Of a stretch of DNA of 31,373 bases, positions 8,258 to 16,320 are shown one piece after another. The DNA is taken from assembly GCA_038227045.1 (NCBI GenBank), contig JBBRQD010000067.1, positions 1 to 31,373 of the forward strand, given 5' to 3'. This stretch comes from JANXLS01 sp038227045. Its GTDB lineage: Bacteria; Planctomycetota; SZUA-567; H5-PLA8. A program made the translations under genes and the position numbers. Numbering within the stretch: position 1 is the first letter of the stretch; each line of letters starts with the position of its first letter. The notes under the pieces are model-generated. The model was not told the origin of the DNA. It made no database searches and worked only from the letters and a program-made list of their open reading frames with translations.

Positions 8258-10225
8258 GTGCTGAACAATAAAATGACCCGCAGTAACGGCAGCGCATTGA
8301 TCATCGGGCTGGTCATGGTCGCGTTCCTGGCGACCGTAGCGCTCTCCTTCGCCAGCCGCATCGGGGCGAATCAATTGCGCGTGGAGAGCGACATTGCGGG
8401 TTCCCGTGCGCTTGAGATGGCTCAGACCGCCAGCACGCTGAAGATTGAGCAGATTTGGGCGCAATACAAAGCCAAGGTCACCAGCCAGCGCATCCCGTGG
8501 CTGGCTGGCGAGGATCTCAATGGCAACGGTGTGCTCGATTCGGGTGAGGATGCCAATTTCAACGGCGTACTCGACGCCGCAGCCGCGCCGACGTTCTCGG
8601 ATGCTGATTGGACGGCGTTTTCAACGAGCGGCGACACATGCACGCGCGTGAAAGTCATGGCGGTCGCTGCGGACGCAAGTTGGACCGACATTCGCTTCAC
8701 CACTTGGGCTCGCGTGCAAGACGATTTTCACGGGAATTACAATTACCGAAAAATTCAACGCACAGTCCGCTATTCCCTCGGAGCGGCAAATGTCTTCGAT
8801 TACGTCTATTTTGCGAACAACTACGGATGGATGTACGGCAGCGGGCTTAACCTTTACGGACCCATGGGTGCCAACGCGAATCTGGGCTTCTCCGGAAGTC
8901 CGTACGTGGACGGTCCGCTTTTCGCCGCCGCCAACCCTGCTCTCGGCGCCGCGGGTGTCGTCAACGGAACGGCTTACTTCGATACCTTGGCTCAGTATCA
9001 GGCAAAAGGCAACGCTGATCCTCTTTTCCACCCTACGAATCCTGCCGGTCCTGGCATTCCATACTCAATCGGCTACGACGGTACGCAGCCCCATAAAACG
9101 GTGCAGACCCCGGAAAACATGCCGTACCTTGGAGACTTGTCGATGTACAAGGGTCTCGCCGGTGCATTCATCCGGCCGGCGCGCACGGATTTGGGCGAGG
9201 CGGGTGGCACGACGGGTGGAATCGTGAAACAGCTTTCGGCACCTGGACTGGATCCAACAGTTGCAGCGAATTACACAACCTTGATCAATAAGACGTACGG
9301 TTATAACGGCGAAACCGGCTTCATGTCCAACGTGGCGGGGAACGGCGCGGTGACCACGCAGGACTTCGCGCACCCGCTGGATGCCACGGCAGGCCAAGGT
9401 TGGAAGAACGGCAATGTCGCGCTGATCGGCACGCCTCAACAACCCATCGTTATTCTCGGGCCGGTGGTGGTTTCGAACGATGTGGTGATCAAGGGAACGA
9501 TTACCGGTCAAGGCACGCTGTATGTAGGACGGAACGTGCACGTTGTTGGCGATTTGACCTACAAAAACTCGCCGCAATGGACACAAAACGATGCGAATTT
9601 CGCTACGCCGGTCACTGGGACGGCGGTCGTGAATAAAACCAAGGACGGCGTAGGATTTGGCGTCAAGGGCAACGTGGTTTTGGGAAATTACACCGATGCC
9701 GACTCTGGTGCGGACTCTTGGGGCTCCGCAGTCTACTACATTAAGCCGCCCTTCACGGCGCCCTACGTGGCCGACCCGTCCGACGCGGGAATCGGTTACG
9801 GAAATGGCACCGTGGGCAGCAAGTTCAGCGGCAATTACACGAGCCAAGATGGCGGCATGTTTTACAACGACGACAACACCTCGCCGGGCACCGCAAACCG
9901 CGCTTATTATCAATCCGCCTTCTCCAAGGCGTACATTAAATCAATCGCCCTCGCAAAGCCCACGAATCTGGAAGGCATCTTTTACACCAACCACTACTTC
10001 GGGGGCCGCACTAATAAAATGAAGTTGTACGGAGCGATGATCGCGCGCGACGAGGCAATCGTGACCAACACCTCCGCCGATTTCCTGTGGGATCCGCGCG
10101 TGTCGAAGGGCGCGCTCAGTACCTACATCAATCTGTTTCTTCCGCGAGCGGCGATTTATGGCTGCCTCATGTGGAAGGAAAGCGACGCGGACGACGCCAA
10201 CGCCAATTCACCGGATTGGCAATAA
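8258..10225 (+). CDS. Large PilX/GspK-like prepilin with DxNGNG loops
   Basis: Predicted at 655 residues from a GTG at 8258, preceded by GAAAGGCAGG; an ATG at 8273 lacks a ribosome-binding site and one at 8195 would overlap the upstream gene. The N-terminus (TRSNGSALIIGLVMVAFLAT) is a prepilin signal cut after Gly but without Glu at position 5, as is usual for GspK and PilX. Near residue 86, DLNGNGVLDSGEDANFNGVL contains two calcium-loop-like DxNxNG motifs. The middle and C-terminal parts are rich in Gly, Asn and Tyr; the segment GPVVVSNDVVIKGTITGQGT, then LYVGRNVHVVGDLTY, looks like a short beta-solenoid, as in PilX-type proteins of many environmental bacteria. It is much longer than GspK or classical PilX, so it may carry an adhesive or surface function. 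The gene ends 12 bases before an intrinsic terminator. Confidence 0.68.
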   Translation: MLNNKMTRSNGSALIIGLVMVAFLATVALSFASRIGANQLRVESDIAGSRALEMAQTASTLKIEQIWAQYKAKVTSQRIPWLAGEDLNGNGVLDSGEDANFNGVLDAAAAPTFSDADWTAFSTSGDTCTRVKVMAVAADASWTDIRFTTWARVQDDFHGNYNYRKIQRTVRYSLGAANVFDYVYFANNYGWMYGSGLNLYGPMGANANLGFSGSPYVDGPLFAAANPALGAAGVVNGTAYFDTLAQYQAKGNADPLFHPTNPAGPGIPYSIGYDGTQPHKTVQTPENMPYLGDLSMYKGLAGAFIRPARTDLGEAGGTTGGIVKQLSAPGLDPTVAANYTTLINKTYGYNGETGFMSNVAGNGAVTTQDFAHPLDATAGQGWKNGNVALIGTPQQPIVILGPVVVSNDVVIKGTITGQGTLYVGRNVHVVGDLTYKNSPQWTQNDANFATPVTGTAVVNKTKDGVGFGVKGNVVLGNYTDADSGADSWGSAVYYIKPPFTAPYVADPSDAGIGYGNGTVGSKFSGNYTSQDGGMFYNDDNTSPGTANRAYYQSAFSKAYIKSIALAKPTNLEGIFYTNHYFGGRTNKMKLYGAMIARDEAIVTNTSADFLWDPRVSKGALSTYINLFLPRAAIYGCLMWKESDADDANANSPDWQ

Positions 10226-10237
10226 AGTGGAAGGTGG

Positions 10238-10265
10238 GAGGGCCGTCAAGGCCCTCATTTTTTTC
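10238..10265 (+). terminator. Intrinsic terminator after the pilin cluster
   Basis: GAGGGCC (10238-10244) pairs perfectly with GGCCCTC (10250-10256) around a 5-base loop, followed by A and seven T. It lies 12 bases after the stop of the large pilin gene and separates the pilin transcript from the next gene. Confidence 0.9.
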
Positions 10266-10312
10266 TGCGCATAAGGTGTGCGCAGGGGCTAAAGTTCAAT
10301 CGAACGGTAACT

Positions 10313-10840
10313 ATGAGAAAAGTATTTCCTCTTTGCTTTGCCCTGCTGGCATTCACCGCAGCCATGCGCCCCTGCCACGCGGCCGCTATTGCGCCCAAGA
10401 ACGATGAAGAGGCAAAGACGCAATACGAGCAAGCTTTGATCTTGCGCAGTGCGATGAACGTCGCAAACAAGGAAGCGGAAGCGAAATATGCGCGTGAAAG
10501 AGTTGCGCAGGTCAACGCCTTGATGGCAATGCGAAACACCGCTCCGTCCGGGCCGCAAGTGGTTGAAGCTGTGATTGTTGAAAATCGAGCCATCGCCGAC
10601 CGTACCGGCAATTTGTATTATCTTGCCGGAATAGCGGGGGTGGTTGCCGCGATAATCGGATTCTTTTACCTCCTGACGCAAAGCGCAATTGCGGCGCGCT
10701 TAACTGGAAAGAAGCCCAAGCCGAAAATTGCCGCCTTACCTGCCATGCCCCATCGTGCGGCGCCGGATTCCACCAAGCGGAAAGAATTCGTGAACGAGAT
10801 TGACCAATTGATCGCAAACATCGATTCGGATGAACAATAA
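10313..10840 (+). CDS. Unknown bitopic membrane protein with signal peptide and coiled coil
   Basis: I do not recognise a family. The 175-residue product has a clear Sec signal (about 1-23, ending CHA), then a charged, probably coiled-coil helix (about 30-75, DEEAKTQYEQ onward, rich in Ala, Glu and Lys). A single transmembrane segment follows (101-121, LYYLAGIAGVVAAIIGFFYLL), then a Lys/Pro-rich cytoplasmic linker (KKPKPK) and a final acidic helix (KEFVNEIDQLIANIDSDEQ). The expected topology is N-terminus outside, C-terminus inside. It sits 47 bases after the pilin terminator and faces purM tail to tail. Position alone would suggest a role beside the pilins, perhaps linking envelope and cytoplasm, but nothing in the sequence proves it. 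Confidence 0.7.
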   Translation: MRKVFPLCFALLAFTAAMRPCHAAAIAPKNDEEAKTQYEQALILRSAMNVANKEAEAKYARERVAQVNALMAMRNTAPSGPQVVEAVIVENRAIADRTGNLYYLAGIAGVVAAIIGFFYLLTQSAIAARLTGKKPKPKIAALPAMPHRAAPDSTKRKEFVNEIDQLIANIDSDEQ

Positions 10841-10899
10841 AAAGACCGCGCCCGCGTCATTATTGGGCTTTTGTCTCGACCCAGTGCGTGAAAAAATCG

Positions 10900-11979
10900 T
10901 TACACAAGCACCACAACCGCCTCGGCATTCGCATCCGCCGCGTCCTCGACGTGTCCGATCACGCTGCTTTCGCAATCGTTCTCGCGCAGAATTTTCTGGA
11001 TCGGATTGGCGTTGAATTTCGGACAAACGATCGTCATGCCGACACCCATGTTGAACGTGTCGAACATTTCCGCATCGGCGACATTGCCCGCCTTTTGGAT
11101 CAGTTGAAAAATCGGCTGAACCGGCCAGCTTCCTTTTTGAATTTTGACGATCTTGCCATTCGGAATCGTGCGCGGAACATTTCCGGGAAGGCCGCTGCCC
11201 GTGATGTTGGCCATCGCGTGCACGTTTTCCTTGACCTGGTAATGCTTCAAAATCGCTCGCACGGCGTCGGCGTAAATAATCGTCGGCTTGAGCAGTTCGT
11301 CGGCCAGTGTGCAGCCCAGTTCAGGAAGCGTGTCGTCGAGTGTGTGCCCAGCGGTATCCAGCAGCGCTTTTCGAGCGAGACTGTAGCCGTTGCTGTGCAG
11401 GCCGCTGGAATGCACGCCGATCACGACGTCGCCGGCAGTCACTTTCTTGCCGTCGATGATTTTGCTCCGCTCGATAACCCCCACACAGAATCCGGCCAGA
11501 TCGTATTCGCCCTTCGCGTACATCGCCGGCAACGACGCCGTTTCTCCGCCCAGCAGCGCGCAGCCCGCTTTCCTGCAGCCTGCAACGACTCCGAGCATCA
11601 GCTCGTGGCAGACTTTCGGATCTTTCTTTTCAATGCCGATGTAGTCGAGAAAGAACAACGGTTCAGCGCCCTGCACGATCAAATCGTTGACCGACATGGC
11701 CACCAGATCGATGCCCACGGTGTCGTGGCGGCCGGTCATGAACGCGATTTTGAGCTTGGTGCCCACGCCGTCGGTGCAGGCCACCAGCACGGGATCCTTG
11801 TACGTCCCGCGCAGCAGGCTCACCTCGCCGCCCATCGAGAATAACCCGGCGAATCCGCCGATGCCGCCGATCACTTCAGGGCCGTACGTTTTTTTGGCGA
11901 GTGCGCCGATATCCTCGGCAATCGCGTCCCCCGCGTGGATGTCAACGCCCGCGTCTTTGTATGTCAGGCCGGTGGTCAT
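10900..11979 (-). CDS. purM: Phosphoribosylformylglycinamidine cyclo-ligase (AIR synthetase)
   Basis: PurM closes the imidazole ring in purine synthesis, using ATP to convert FGAM to AIR in the cytosol. The 359-residue product has family length and features: N-terminal LTYKDAGVDIHAGD, then IGGFAGLFSMG, the glycine-rich DGVGTKLKIA segment, GIDLVAMSVNDLIVQGAEPL, ALLGGETASLPAMY, and the C-terminal NMGVGMTIV. It begins 30 bases downstream of the purF stop on the same strand, so purF-purM is very likely one operon. The stop lies 59 bases from the end of the convergent unknown gene. That gap contains only a weak 4-bp GCCC/GGGC hairpin and no convincing terminator. Confidence 0.97.
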   Translation of the reverse strand: MTTGLTYKDAGVDIHAGDAIAEDIGALAKKTYGPEVIGGIGGFAGLFSMGGEVSLLRGTYKDPVLVACTDGVGTKLKIAFMTGRHDTVGIDLVAMSVNDLIVQGAEPLFFLDYIGIEKKDPKVCHELMLGVVAGCRKAGCALLGGETASLPAMYAKGEYDLAGFCVGVIERSKIIDGKKVTAGDVVIGVHSSGLHSNGYSLARKALLDTAGHTLDDTLPELGCTLADELLKPTIIYADAVRAILKHYQVKENVHAMANITGSGLPGNVPRTIPNGKIVKIQKGSWPVQPIFQLIQKAGNVADAEMFDTFNMGVGMTIVCPKFNANPIQKILRENDCESSVIGHVEDAADANAEAVVVLV

Positions 11980-12009
11980 GAATTCTCCGCTAGATCGCTA
12001 ATTGTAGTG

Positions 12010-13476
12010 CTATGAGCCCGACGTCTTCGGCTTGTCAATTCGGTACGCACTGGCTTCCATCGCATATTTGTCCATCGCGTCTTCCGGTGTGACCGGGTAT
12101 TTTCCCGTCCAGCAGGCCGTGCAATAATGCGAGGCCGGCTTCGACACGGCCGCCAAAAGTCCTTCGATGCTGATATACCCCAGAGAATCAACGCCCAACC
12201 AGGCCGCAATCGCCTCCGTCGTCTTCATGCGCGACGCGATCAACTCTTCTTTGCGCGGAAAATCGATGCCGTAATAACAGGCGTGTAGCGTAGGCGGGCA
12301 GGTGATGCGCAGATGCACTTCCTTCGCGCCCGACCGGCGCAGGATCTGCGCCTGGTGTTTGAACGTCGTTCCGCGCACCAGGCTGTCTTCGACGACCACC
12401 ACGCGTTTGCCGCGCACGGCGCTGCGGACGACGTTGAACTTCATCGCCACCACGTTTTCGCGCTCGTGCTGATTGGGTTTGATAAAACTGCGTCCGACGT
12501 AATGATTGCGGATGAAACCCATGTCCAGCGGAATGCCCGACCGGCGCGAGTAGCCAATTGCGCCGGCATTGCCCGAGTCCGGCACGGCGAAGACAATGTC
12601 GGCCTCAACCGGATGCTCTTCAGCCAGACGCGCGCCGAGCTTCATGCGCACGGCGTGGACATCGTCGCCAAAAATGTGCGAATCGGGGCGTGCGAAATAA
12701 ACGTGCTCGAAAATGCAATGCGACGATTTGCATTCCTCGACGGGCACGATGCGCGACGAGCGGATGCCTTCGGCGTCGATCGTCACGATTTCGCCGGGCT
12801 CGATCTCCCGGATCATTTCGGCGCCGACCTGGTCTAGCGCGCACGTCTCGCTGCACAATACGTAACCTTCGCCGATCTGTCCCAAATTTGGCTCGCTGGC
12901 CATGCGTCCCAGAATCAACGGCCTGAAGCCCTGCGGATCGCGCGCGCCGATCAACTGGCTGCGCGTCATAATCACCAGGCTGTAGGCGCCTTTCAATTGG
13001 CGCAGGCAATGAGCGATGTGATCCTGTCGCCCGAGGTTCTCCGGGCGGGCCATAATATGCAGCAGCACTTCGCTGTCCGTCGAGGTCTGAAAAATCGAGC
13101 CGTACGCTTCGTGTTCGTCGCGCAGCCGCTTCGCGTTCACGAGGTTGCCATTGTGCGCGACCGCGACCGAGCCATGCGAATAGTCGATCAGCAGCGGTTG
13201 AATATTCTGCGGACGGCTGGAACCGGTCGTCGAATAGCGCACGTGTCCGACGGCGATGTGCCCGCGCAACGCCGCAAGCTCAGCCTTCGAAAAAACCTCG
13301 GTGACGAGGCCCATGCCTTTTTTCGAATCGATCGTCTTGCCATCGGAGACGACGATGCCTGCCGACTCCTGTCCGCGATGCTGCAGAGCGAACAAGCCCA
13401 GATACGTTTTGCTTGCGGCTTCCGGCACATTGTAAACGCCGAAAAGTCCGCAGTGATGTCCGACGCTGTCGTCCAA
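12010..13476 (-). CDS. purF: Amidophosphoribosyltransferase
   Basis: PurF catalyses the committed step of purine synthesis, transferring glutamine-derived ammonia to PRPP. The 488-residue product starts at a TTG with GGGAG seven bases upstream. An eight-residue propeptide precedes C9 (CGLFGVYN), which should become the N-terminal nucleophile after self-cleavage. The PRPP-binding loop is VVVVEDSLVRGTT (359-371). Cysteines C254, C400, C452 and C455 match in order and spacing the [4Fe-4S] ligands of the Bacillus-type enzyme, so this is the propeptide-plus-cluster class rather than the E. coli class. The glutaminase domain occupies roughly 9-245 and the phosphoribosyltransferase domain the rest. 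Upstream is a 25-bp inverted repeat (REPIN-like) and no recognisable purine riboswitch. purM follows after 30 bases. Confidence 0.97.
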   Translation of the reverse strand: MDDSVGHHCGLFGVYNVPEAASKTYLGLFALQHRGQESAGIVVSDGKTIDSKKGMGLVTEVFSKAELAALRGHIAVGHVRYSTTGSSRPQNIQPLLIDYSHGSVAVAHNGNLVNAKRLRDEHEAYGSIFQTSTDSEVLLHIMARPENLGRQDHIAHCLRQLKGAYSLVIMTRSQLIGARDPQGFRPLILGRMASEPNLGQIGEGYVLCSETCALDQVGAEMIREIEPGEIVTIDAEGIRSSRIVPVEECKSSHCIFEHVYFARPDSHIFGDDVHAVRMKLGARLAEEHPVEADIVFAVPDSGNAGAIGYSRRSGIPLDMGFIRNHYVGRSFIKPNQHERENVVAMKFNVVRSAVRGKRVVVVEDSLVRGTTFKHQAQILRRSGAKEVHLRITCPPTLHACYYGIDFPRKEELIASRMKTTEAIAAWLGVDSLGYISIEGLLAAVSKPASHYCTACWTGKYPVTPEDAMDKYAMEASAYRIDKPKTSGS

Positions 13477-13565
13477 GAGAACGCTCCCTGGGTAAGAGTG
13501 CTGCGATGCCGGCTTAACGCAGTGCTATTTTGCCGCAACGTTTTCTATATTCAATGTCTTAATTA

Positions 13566-13641
13566 AGAGCCGCGCACGTAAGTAAGCGGCCAAGACAGCT
13601 CTTCGCGCAAGATAAAGCCGCTTACTTGCGTGCGCGGCTCT
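13566..13641. repeat. REPIN-like inverted doublet of a REP hairpin unit
   Basis: Two 25-base arms (13566-13590 and 13617-13641) are reverse complements with one mismatch, around a 26-base spacer. Each arm has the form AGAGCCGC, 12 variable bases, GCGGC, and can fold into its own hairpin. The same unit appears once at 1101-1126 with a related centre (conserved G..CG[CT]AAG..A). Hairpin units repeated in a genome and paired in inverted orientation are typical of REP/REPIN elements mobilised by RAYT transposases. It lies between yvcK and purF; no T run follows, so it is not a simple terminator. Confidence 0.7.
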
Positions 13642-13655
13642 GGCATACCGAACGC

Positions 13656-14945
13656 TTACGCGTCTTTTAATATCCGCATCAGCGCCTGCGCGAGCTTTTT
13701 CGAATCGTGCCGGAGCGGATAGGCGGAGTTGACCACGTCGTCCGCCACTACCTTGAACGCCGCTTTCGCATACGCGGCGAGGTCGTAGCGCACAGGATGG
13801 GCGTTGCGCTCTTTGACGGTCAGCATGCCCGTGTCGCCGTATTTGCCGCTGTTGACCAGCACCACATCGTATAAGCGCTGCTTGTTCGAATGTTCGTCGA
13901 GCGCTTTCAACAAATCGGGCAGATCGTAGCCGCGCGTTTCGCCTTCGTAGGTCATGATGTTGGACACGAACACTTTCACCGCTTTGCTGTTCGCCAGCGC
14001 GTCCGTCATGCCGCGGATCAACAGATTCGGAATGATCGACGTGTAGAGGCTGCCGGGGCCCATGACGATCAAATCGGCGTCCTCGATGGCGCGGACGATA
14101 TCCTCTGCGAGCGGTTCGGGATCGGGGCGCAGTTCGAGCGCTTTGATGCGCTTTTGAGTTTTGCTGATCACCGCCTGCCCGGTCGTTTTGCTGCCATCCT
14201 CATGCGTCGCCACGAGCGAAATTTTATCGAGAGTCGACGGCAGCACCCGTCCGCGCACGGACAGAATCCGGTTGGCCTCACGCACCGCTTCGCCGAAATC
14301 ACCGCGAATGCGCGCCAATGCGGTCAGGAACAGGTTGCCAAAATTGTGTCCGCCCAGTTCATTGTCGGGAAAACGAAAGTCCAGCAGTTCGCTCATCAAG
14401 GGCTCTTCGTCGGCCAGCGCGATGAGGCACTTGCGGATATCGCCCGGCGGAACGATGCCCAGCTCCTGGCGCAGTTTGCCGGAACTGCCGCCATCGTCGG
14501 CCATCGAAACCACCGCGGTAATGTCGAACGAATATTCTTTCAATCCGGTCAGCACGCACGACAACCCCGTGCCGCCGCCCAACGCGACGATTTTCGGTCC
14601 TTCCGTCAATATTGCGCGTTCATACGCCGCATTCACGAGTCCTTTGCGCGCCGCGCGCCGGTCGACGAGACCCCACATGGATTTGATCAGGCGGTAAATG
14701 CCGGTGATGAGACAGAATCCGGAAAGGATAAACCCCAGCGCCGCGCAGCCCACCAATTCCGCACCGCCGAGCGTGACGATAAAGCCTAGGAACGTCTGGC
14801 CGGCCATGCCCCGGACGGACGTGGCTAGGAGGATCAGCATCACCGACGCGAGTACCGCGAAGATCATTCCCAACATGATCAGCGCGATCCAACGCTTGAT
14901 GCGCAGACCCGGTCGCAGCCATTTGATGAATTTCGGTAGGGCCAT
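13656..14945 (-). CDS. yvcK: YvcK/CofD-family gluconeogenesis factor with N-terminal membrane segments
   Basis: YvcK-family proteins are needed for growth on gluconeogenic carbon sources and for cell-wall homeostasis in Bacillus; they have a CofD-like Rossmann fold and bind UDP-sugars. The 429-residue product has two to three hydrophobic segments near 18-40, 50-72 and possibly up to 85, then the core beginning IVALGGGTGLSCVLTGLKEY. Typical core motifs follow: VSMADDGGSSGKLRQELG, PPGDIRKCLIALA, GHNFGNLFLTAL, VMGPGSLYTSIIPNLL and NIMTYEGETRGY. The start at 14945 (MALPKFIKWLRPGLRIKRW) fits related membrane-anchored forms; an ATG-less extension to 15002 would overlap the repeat region upstream. 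It sits between ptsN and purF in a same-strand series. The membrane part distinguishes it from the soluble Bacillus protein. Confidence 0.92.
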   Translation of the reverse strand: MALPKFIKWLRPGLRIKRWIALIMLGMIFAVLASVMLILLATSVRGMAGQTFLGFIVTLGGAELVGCAALGFILSGFCLITGIYRLIKSMWGLVDRRAARKGLVNAAYERAILTEGPKIVALGGGTGLSCVLTGLKEYSFDITAVVSMADDGGSSGKLRQELGIVPPGDIRKCLIALADEEPLMSELLDFRFPDNELGGHNFGNLFLTALARIRGDFGEAVREANRILSVRGRVLPSTLDKISLVATHEDGSKTTGQAVISKTQKRIKALELRPDPEPLAEDIVRAIEDADLIVMGPGSLYTSIIPNLLIRGMTDALANSKAVKVFVSNIMTYEGETRGYDLPDLLKALDEHSNKQRLYDVVLVNSGKYGDTGMLTVKERNAHPVRYDLAAYAKAAFKVVADDVVNSAYPLRHDSKKLAQALMRILKDA

Positions 14946-15020
14946 TGATTCTTGTCTGAAAAAGAGAACAAAATGGGGGAGCCCGGCCGACTGATTTATC
15001 ATTAGGCAATTATCATTTGC

Positions 15021-15066
15021 GATTTGTCATTTGTGTACAAAAACGACAAATCACAAATGACAAATC
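15021..15066. repeat. 15-bp perfect inverted repeat made of ATTTGTC-type words
   Basis: GATTTGTCATTTGTG (15021-15035) pairs exactly with CACAAATGACAAATC (15052-15066) around a 16-base loop. Further partial copies of the same words flank it (ATCATTTGCG before, CAATGACAAATAA after). It lies between ptsN and yvcK, upstream of the yvcK start. No T run makes it an obvious terminator. Similar word-built palindromes lie in other gaps of this window. Confidence 0.75.
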
Positions 15067-15089
15067 AACAATGACAAATAAAGCGTCGC

Positions 15090-15099
15090 CTGACGTCAG
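15090..15099. promoter_or_regulatory. Perfect 10-bp palindrome upstream of yvcK
   Basis: CTGACGTCAG is a perfect palindrome about 145 bases before the yvcK start and 41 bases after the ptsN stop. Its size and position suit a dimeric operator, but no regulator can be named and such sites also arise by chance. Confidence 0.2.
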
Positions 15100-15139
15100 T
15101 CAGCGTACCGTAAAAATTGAGGGCTGAATTCAATTATGA

Positions 15140-15616
15140 TCAACCGCCGCCGAGGCGTTGATCCGCTTCGCCAAGCAGATCGCGCAGTTCCTGCGTGTCT
15201 TTCGCATCGCGCAAGTGCTTGACGTATTTATCGTCGCGCACCAGCCTTGAAATATAGGCCAGCGATTCCAGATGCGCTCCGGACGCGCCCTTGGAACTCA
15301 GCAGCATGAACAACACGTGGACCGGTTCGCCGTCCAGCGCGTCGAAGCTGATGCCCTTCTTCGAGCGTCCAAATGCACCGAGCAATTCGGTAATTGAATC
15401 GTGCCGCGCGTGCGGCACCGCGACGCCCGCGCCGATGCCCGTCGATCCAAGTTCCTCGCGGTCCATCAACGCTTTGACGACCTTCTTCGAGGTGCCGTCG
15501 TCGATTCGGCCGGCCTTGACGAGCGCCTGCACCATTTCCTTGATGACTTCTTCCTTGGTGGTGGACTTCAAATCGTCCAGGATGCCACCTTCCGGTATGA
15601 TTTCGGCCAGCTTCAT
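15140..15616 (-). CDS. ptsN: PTS EIIA-type (PtsN-like) regulatory phosphocarrier
   Basis: A 158-residue EIIA domain of the fructose/nitrogen-PTS class. The phosphorylatable His is H69 in GAGVAVPHARHDSI, the standard active-site motif. Other family features are the N-terminal helix region KEEVIKEMVQALVKAG, DREELGSTGIGAG, and FDALDGEPVHVLFMLLSS with an HLESLAYISRL helix. No EIIB or EIIC domain is present, so a regulatory role, like PtsN, is more likely than sugar transport. GGAGG lies 10 bases before the ATG. The gene lies downstream of hpf on the same strand, the order seen around rpoN in proteobacteria (rpoN-hpf-ptsN), although rpoN is absent here. EI and HPr partners are not in the window. 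Confidence 0.88.
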   Translation of the reverse strand: MKLAEIIPEGGILDDLKSTTKEEVIKEMVQALVKAGRIDDGTSKKVVKALMDREELGSTGIGAGVAVPHARHDSITELLGAFGRSKKGISFDALDGEPVHVLFMLLSSKGASGAHLESLAYISRLVRDDKYVKHLRDAKDTQELRDLLGEADQRLGGG

Positions 15617-15839
15617 TTACTCAGTGCCTCCGTCGCGGGCCCCTGTTTGGATAAAGAGGGTGCCCATTTCATGCGTTCCAATTTAAATAAATCCGCGCGC
15701 AACACTGCGCATTTGCCGCTTGGGTAAACAGTGTTCGATTCCGGCTCGGCGTTCGTCGTGCGACGCGGAAACTTCCATGGCACAAAACCACCACCTGCCG
15801 TTGCTTCACGACGGCGTCGAGTCGGAAAACCGCACCGCG

Positions 15840-16199
15840 TTACTGCTCTTCTTCGACGGGTTCCGCTTCTTCCGTCAAGATCTGCGCGGTCTTTTTGCCT
15901 CGCATGACAGGGTGCAGCTTCGCCTTGTACTTCTTCATTTCCGTCAGCATTTTCTTTTCGGCCTGATCGATCGCGACATATAGGTCGTCGGCCGAACCAG
16001 TGGATACGAGCGTATGGCGCTTGGCAACCGTGCAGACCAATTCGACGGTCTGCTTCTGTCCGTGCTTCTCCATATCGAGAATCACGTGCATCCGGTGGAT
16101 CCCATCGAAATACTTTTCGAGCTTCGACAATTTTTCTTCTAAATGCGTTTGAATAGCTTCGGTGACCTTAAAATGCCGGCCTTCAATCTGCAATTCCAT
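15840..16199 (-). CDS. hpf: Ribosome hibernation promoting factor, short form
   Basis: A 119-residue HPF/RaiA-type protein that binds the 30S decoding region and silences ribosomes in stress or stationary phase. The family pattern is visible: MELQIEGRHFKVTEAIQTHL, EEKLSKLEKYF, alternating strands (MHVILDMEKHG, VELVCTV), DDLYVAIDQAEKKMLTEMKK and the basic YKAKLH. The long-form C-terminal dimerisation domain is missing; instead there is a short acidic tail (EEAEPVEEEQ). The ATG has a GGAGG upstream. A promoter candidate lies about 120 bases upstream. The 223 bases between hpf and ptsN hold a small CGTCG-TG-CGACG hairpin near 15750 and nothing else I can assign. Confidence 0.93.
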   Translation of the reverse strand: MELQIEGRHFKVTEAIQTHLEEKLSKLEKYFDGIHRMHVILDMEKHGQKQTVELVCTVAKRHTLVSTGSADDLYVAIDQAEKKMLTEMKKYKAKLHPVMRGKKTAQILTEEAEPVEEEQ

Positions 16200-16320
16200 G
16201 CGACCTCCTCAATAAGCTCTCACGGCGGGCCTCCCATCCGGTGGGGGCGTCCGCAAATCCGCCGCGAGCAAATGCCTTTCTGCGCGGTTTTCGATCTTCA
16301 CGCAAGAAAAGCCAATTCAT

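Noticed and set aside
10841..10899. Bidirectional terminator between the unknown gene and purM
   Set aside because: Only a 4-bp GCCC/GGGC stem with an 11-base loop and four T; too weak to list.
10888..11844. 318-codon open frame antisense to purM
   Set aside because: Shadow frame of a conserved gene; rich in Arg and His without domain pattern.
13477..13565. Purine riboswitch or PurR box upstream of purF
   Set aside because: No purine-aptamer core and no clear PurBox were found; only the inverted repeat is present.
13566..13641. Intrinsic terminator for yvcK or attenuator for purF
   Set aside because: Strong stem, but no T run on either side in either direction; a REPIN-like doublet explains it better.
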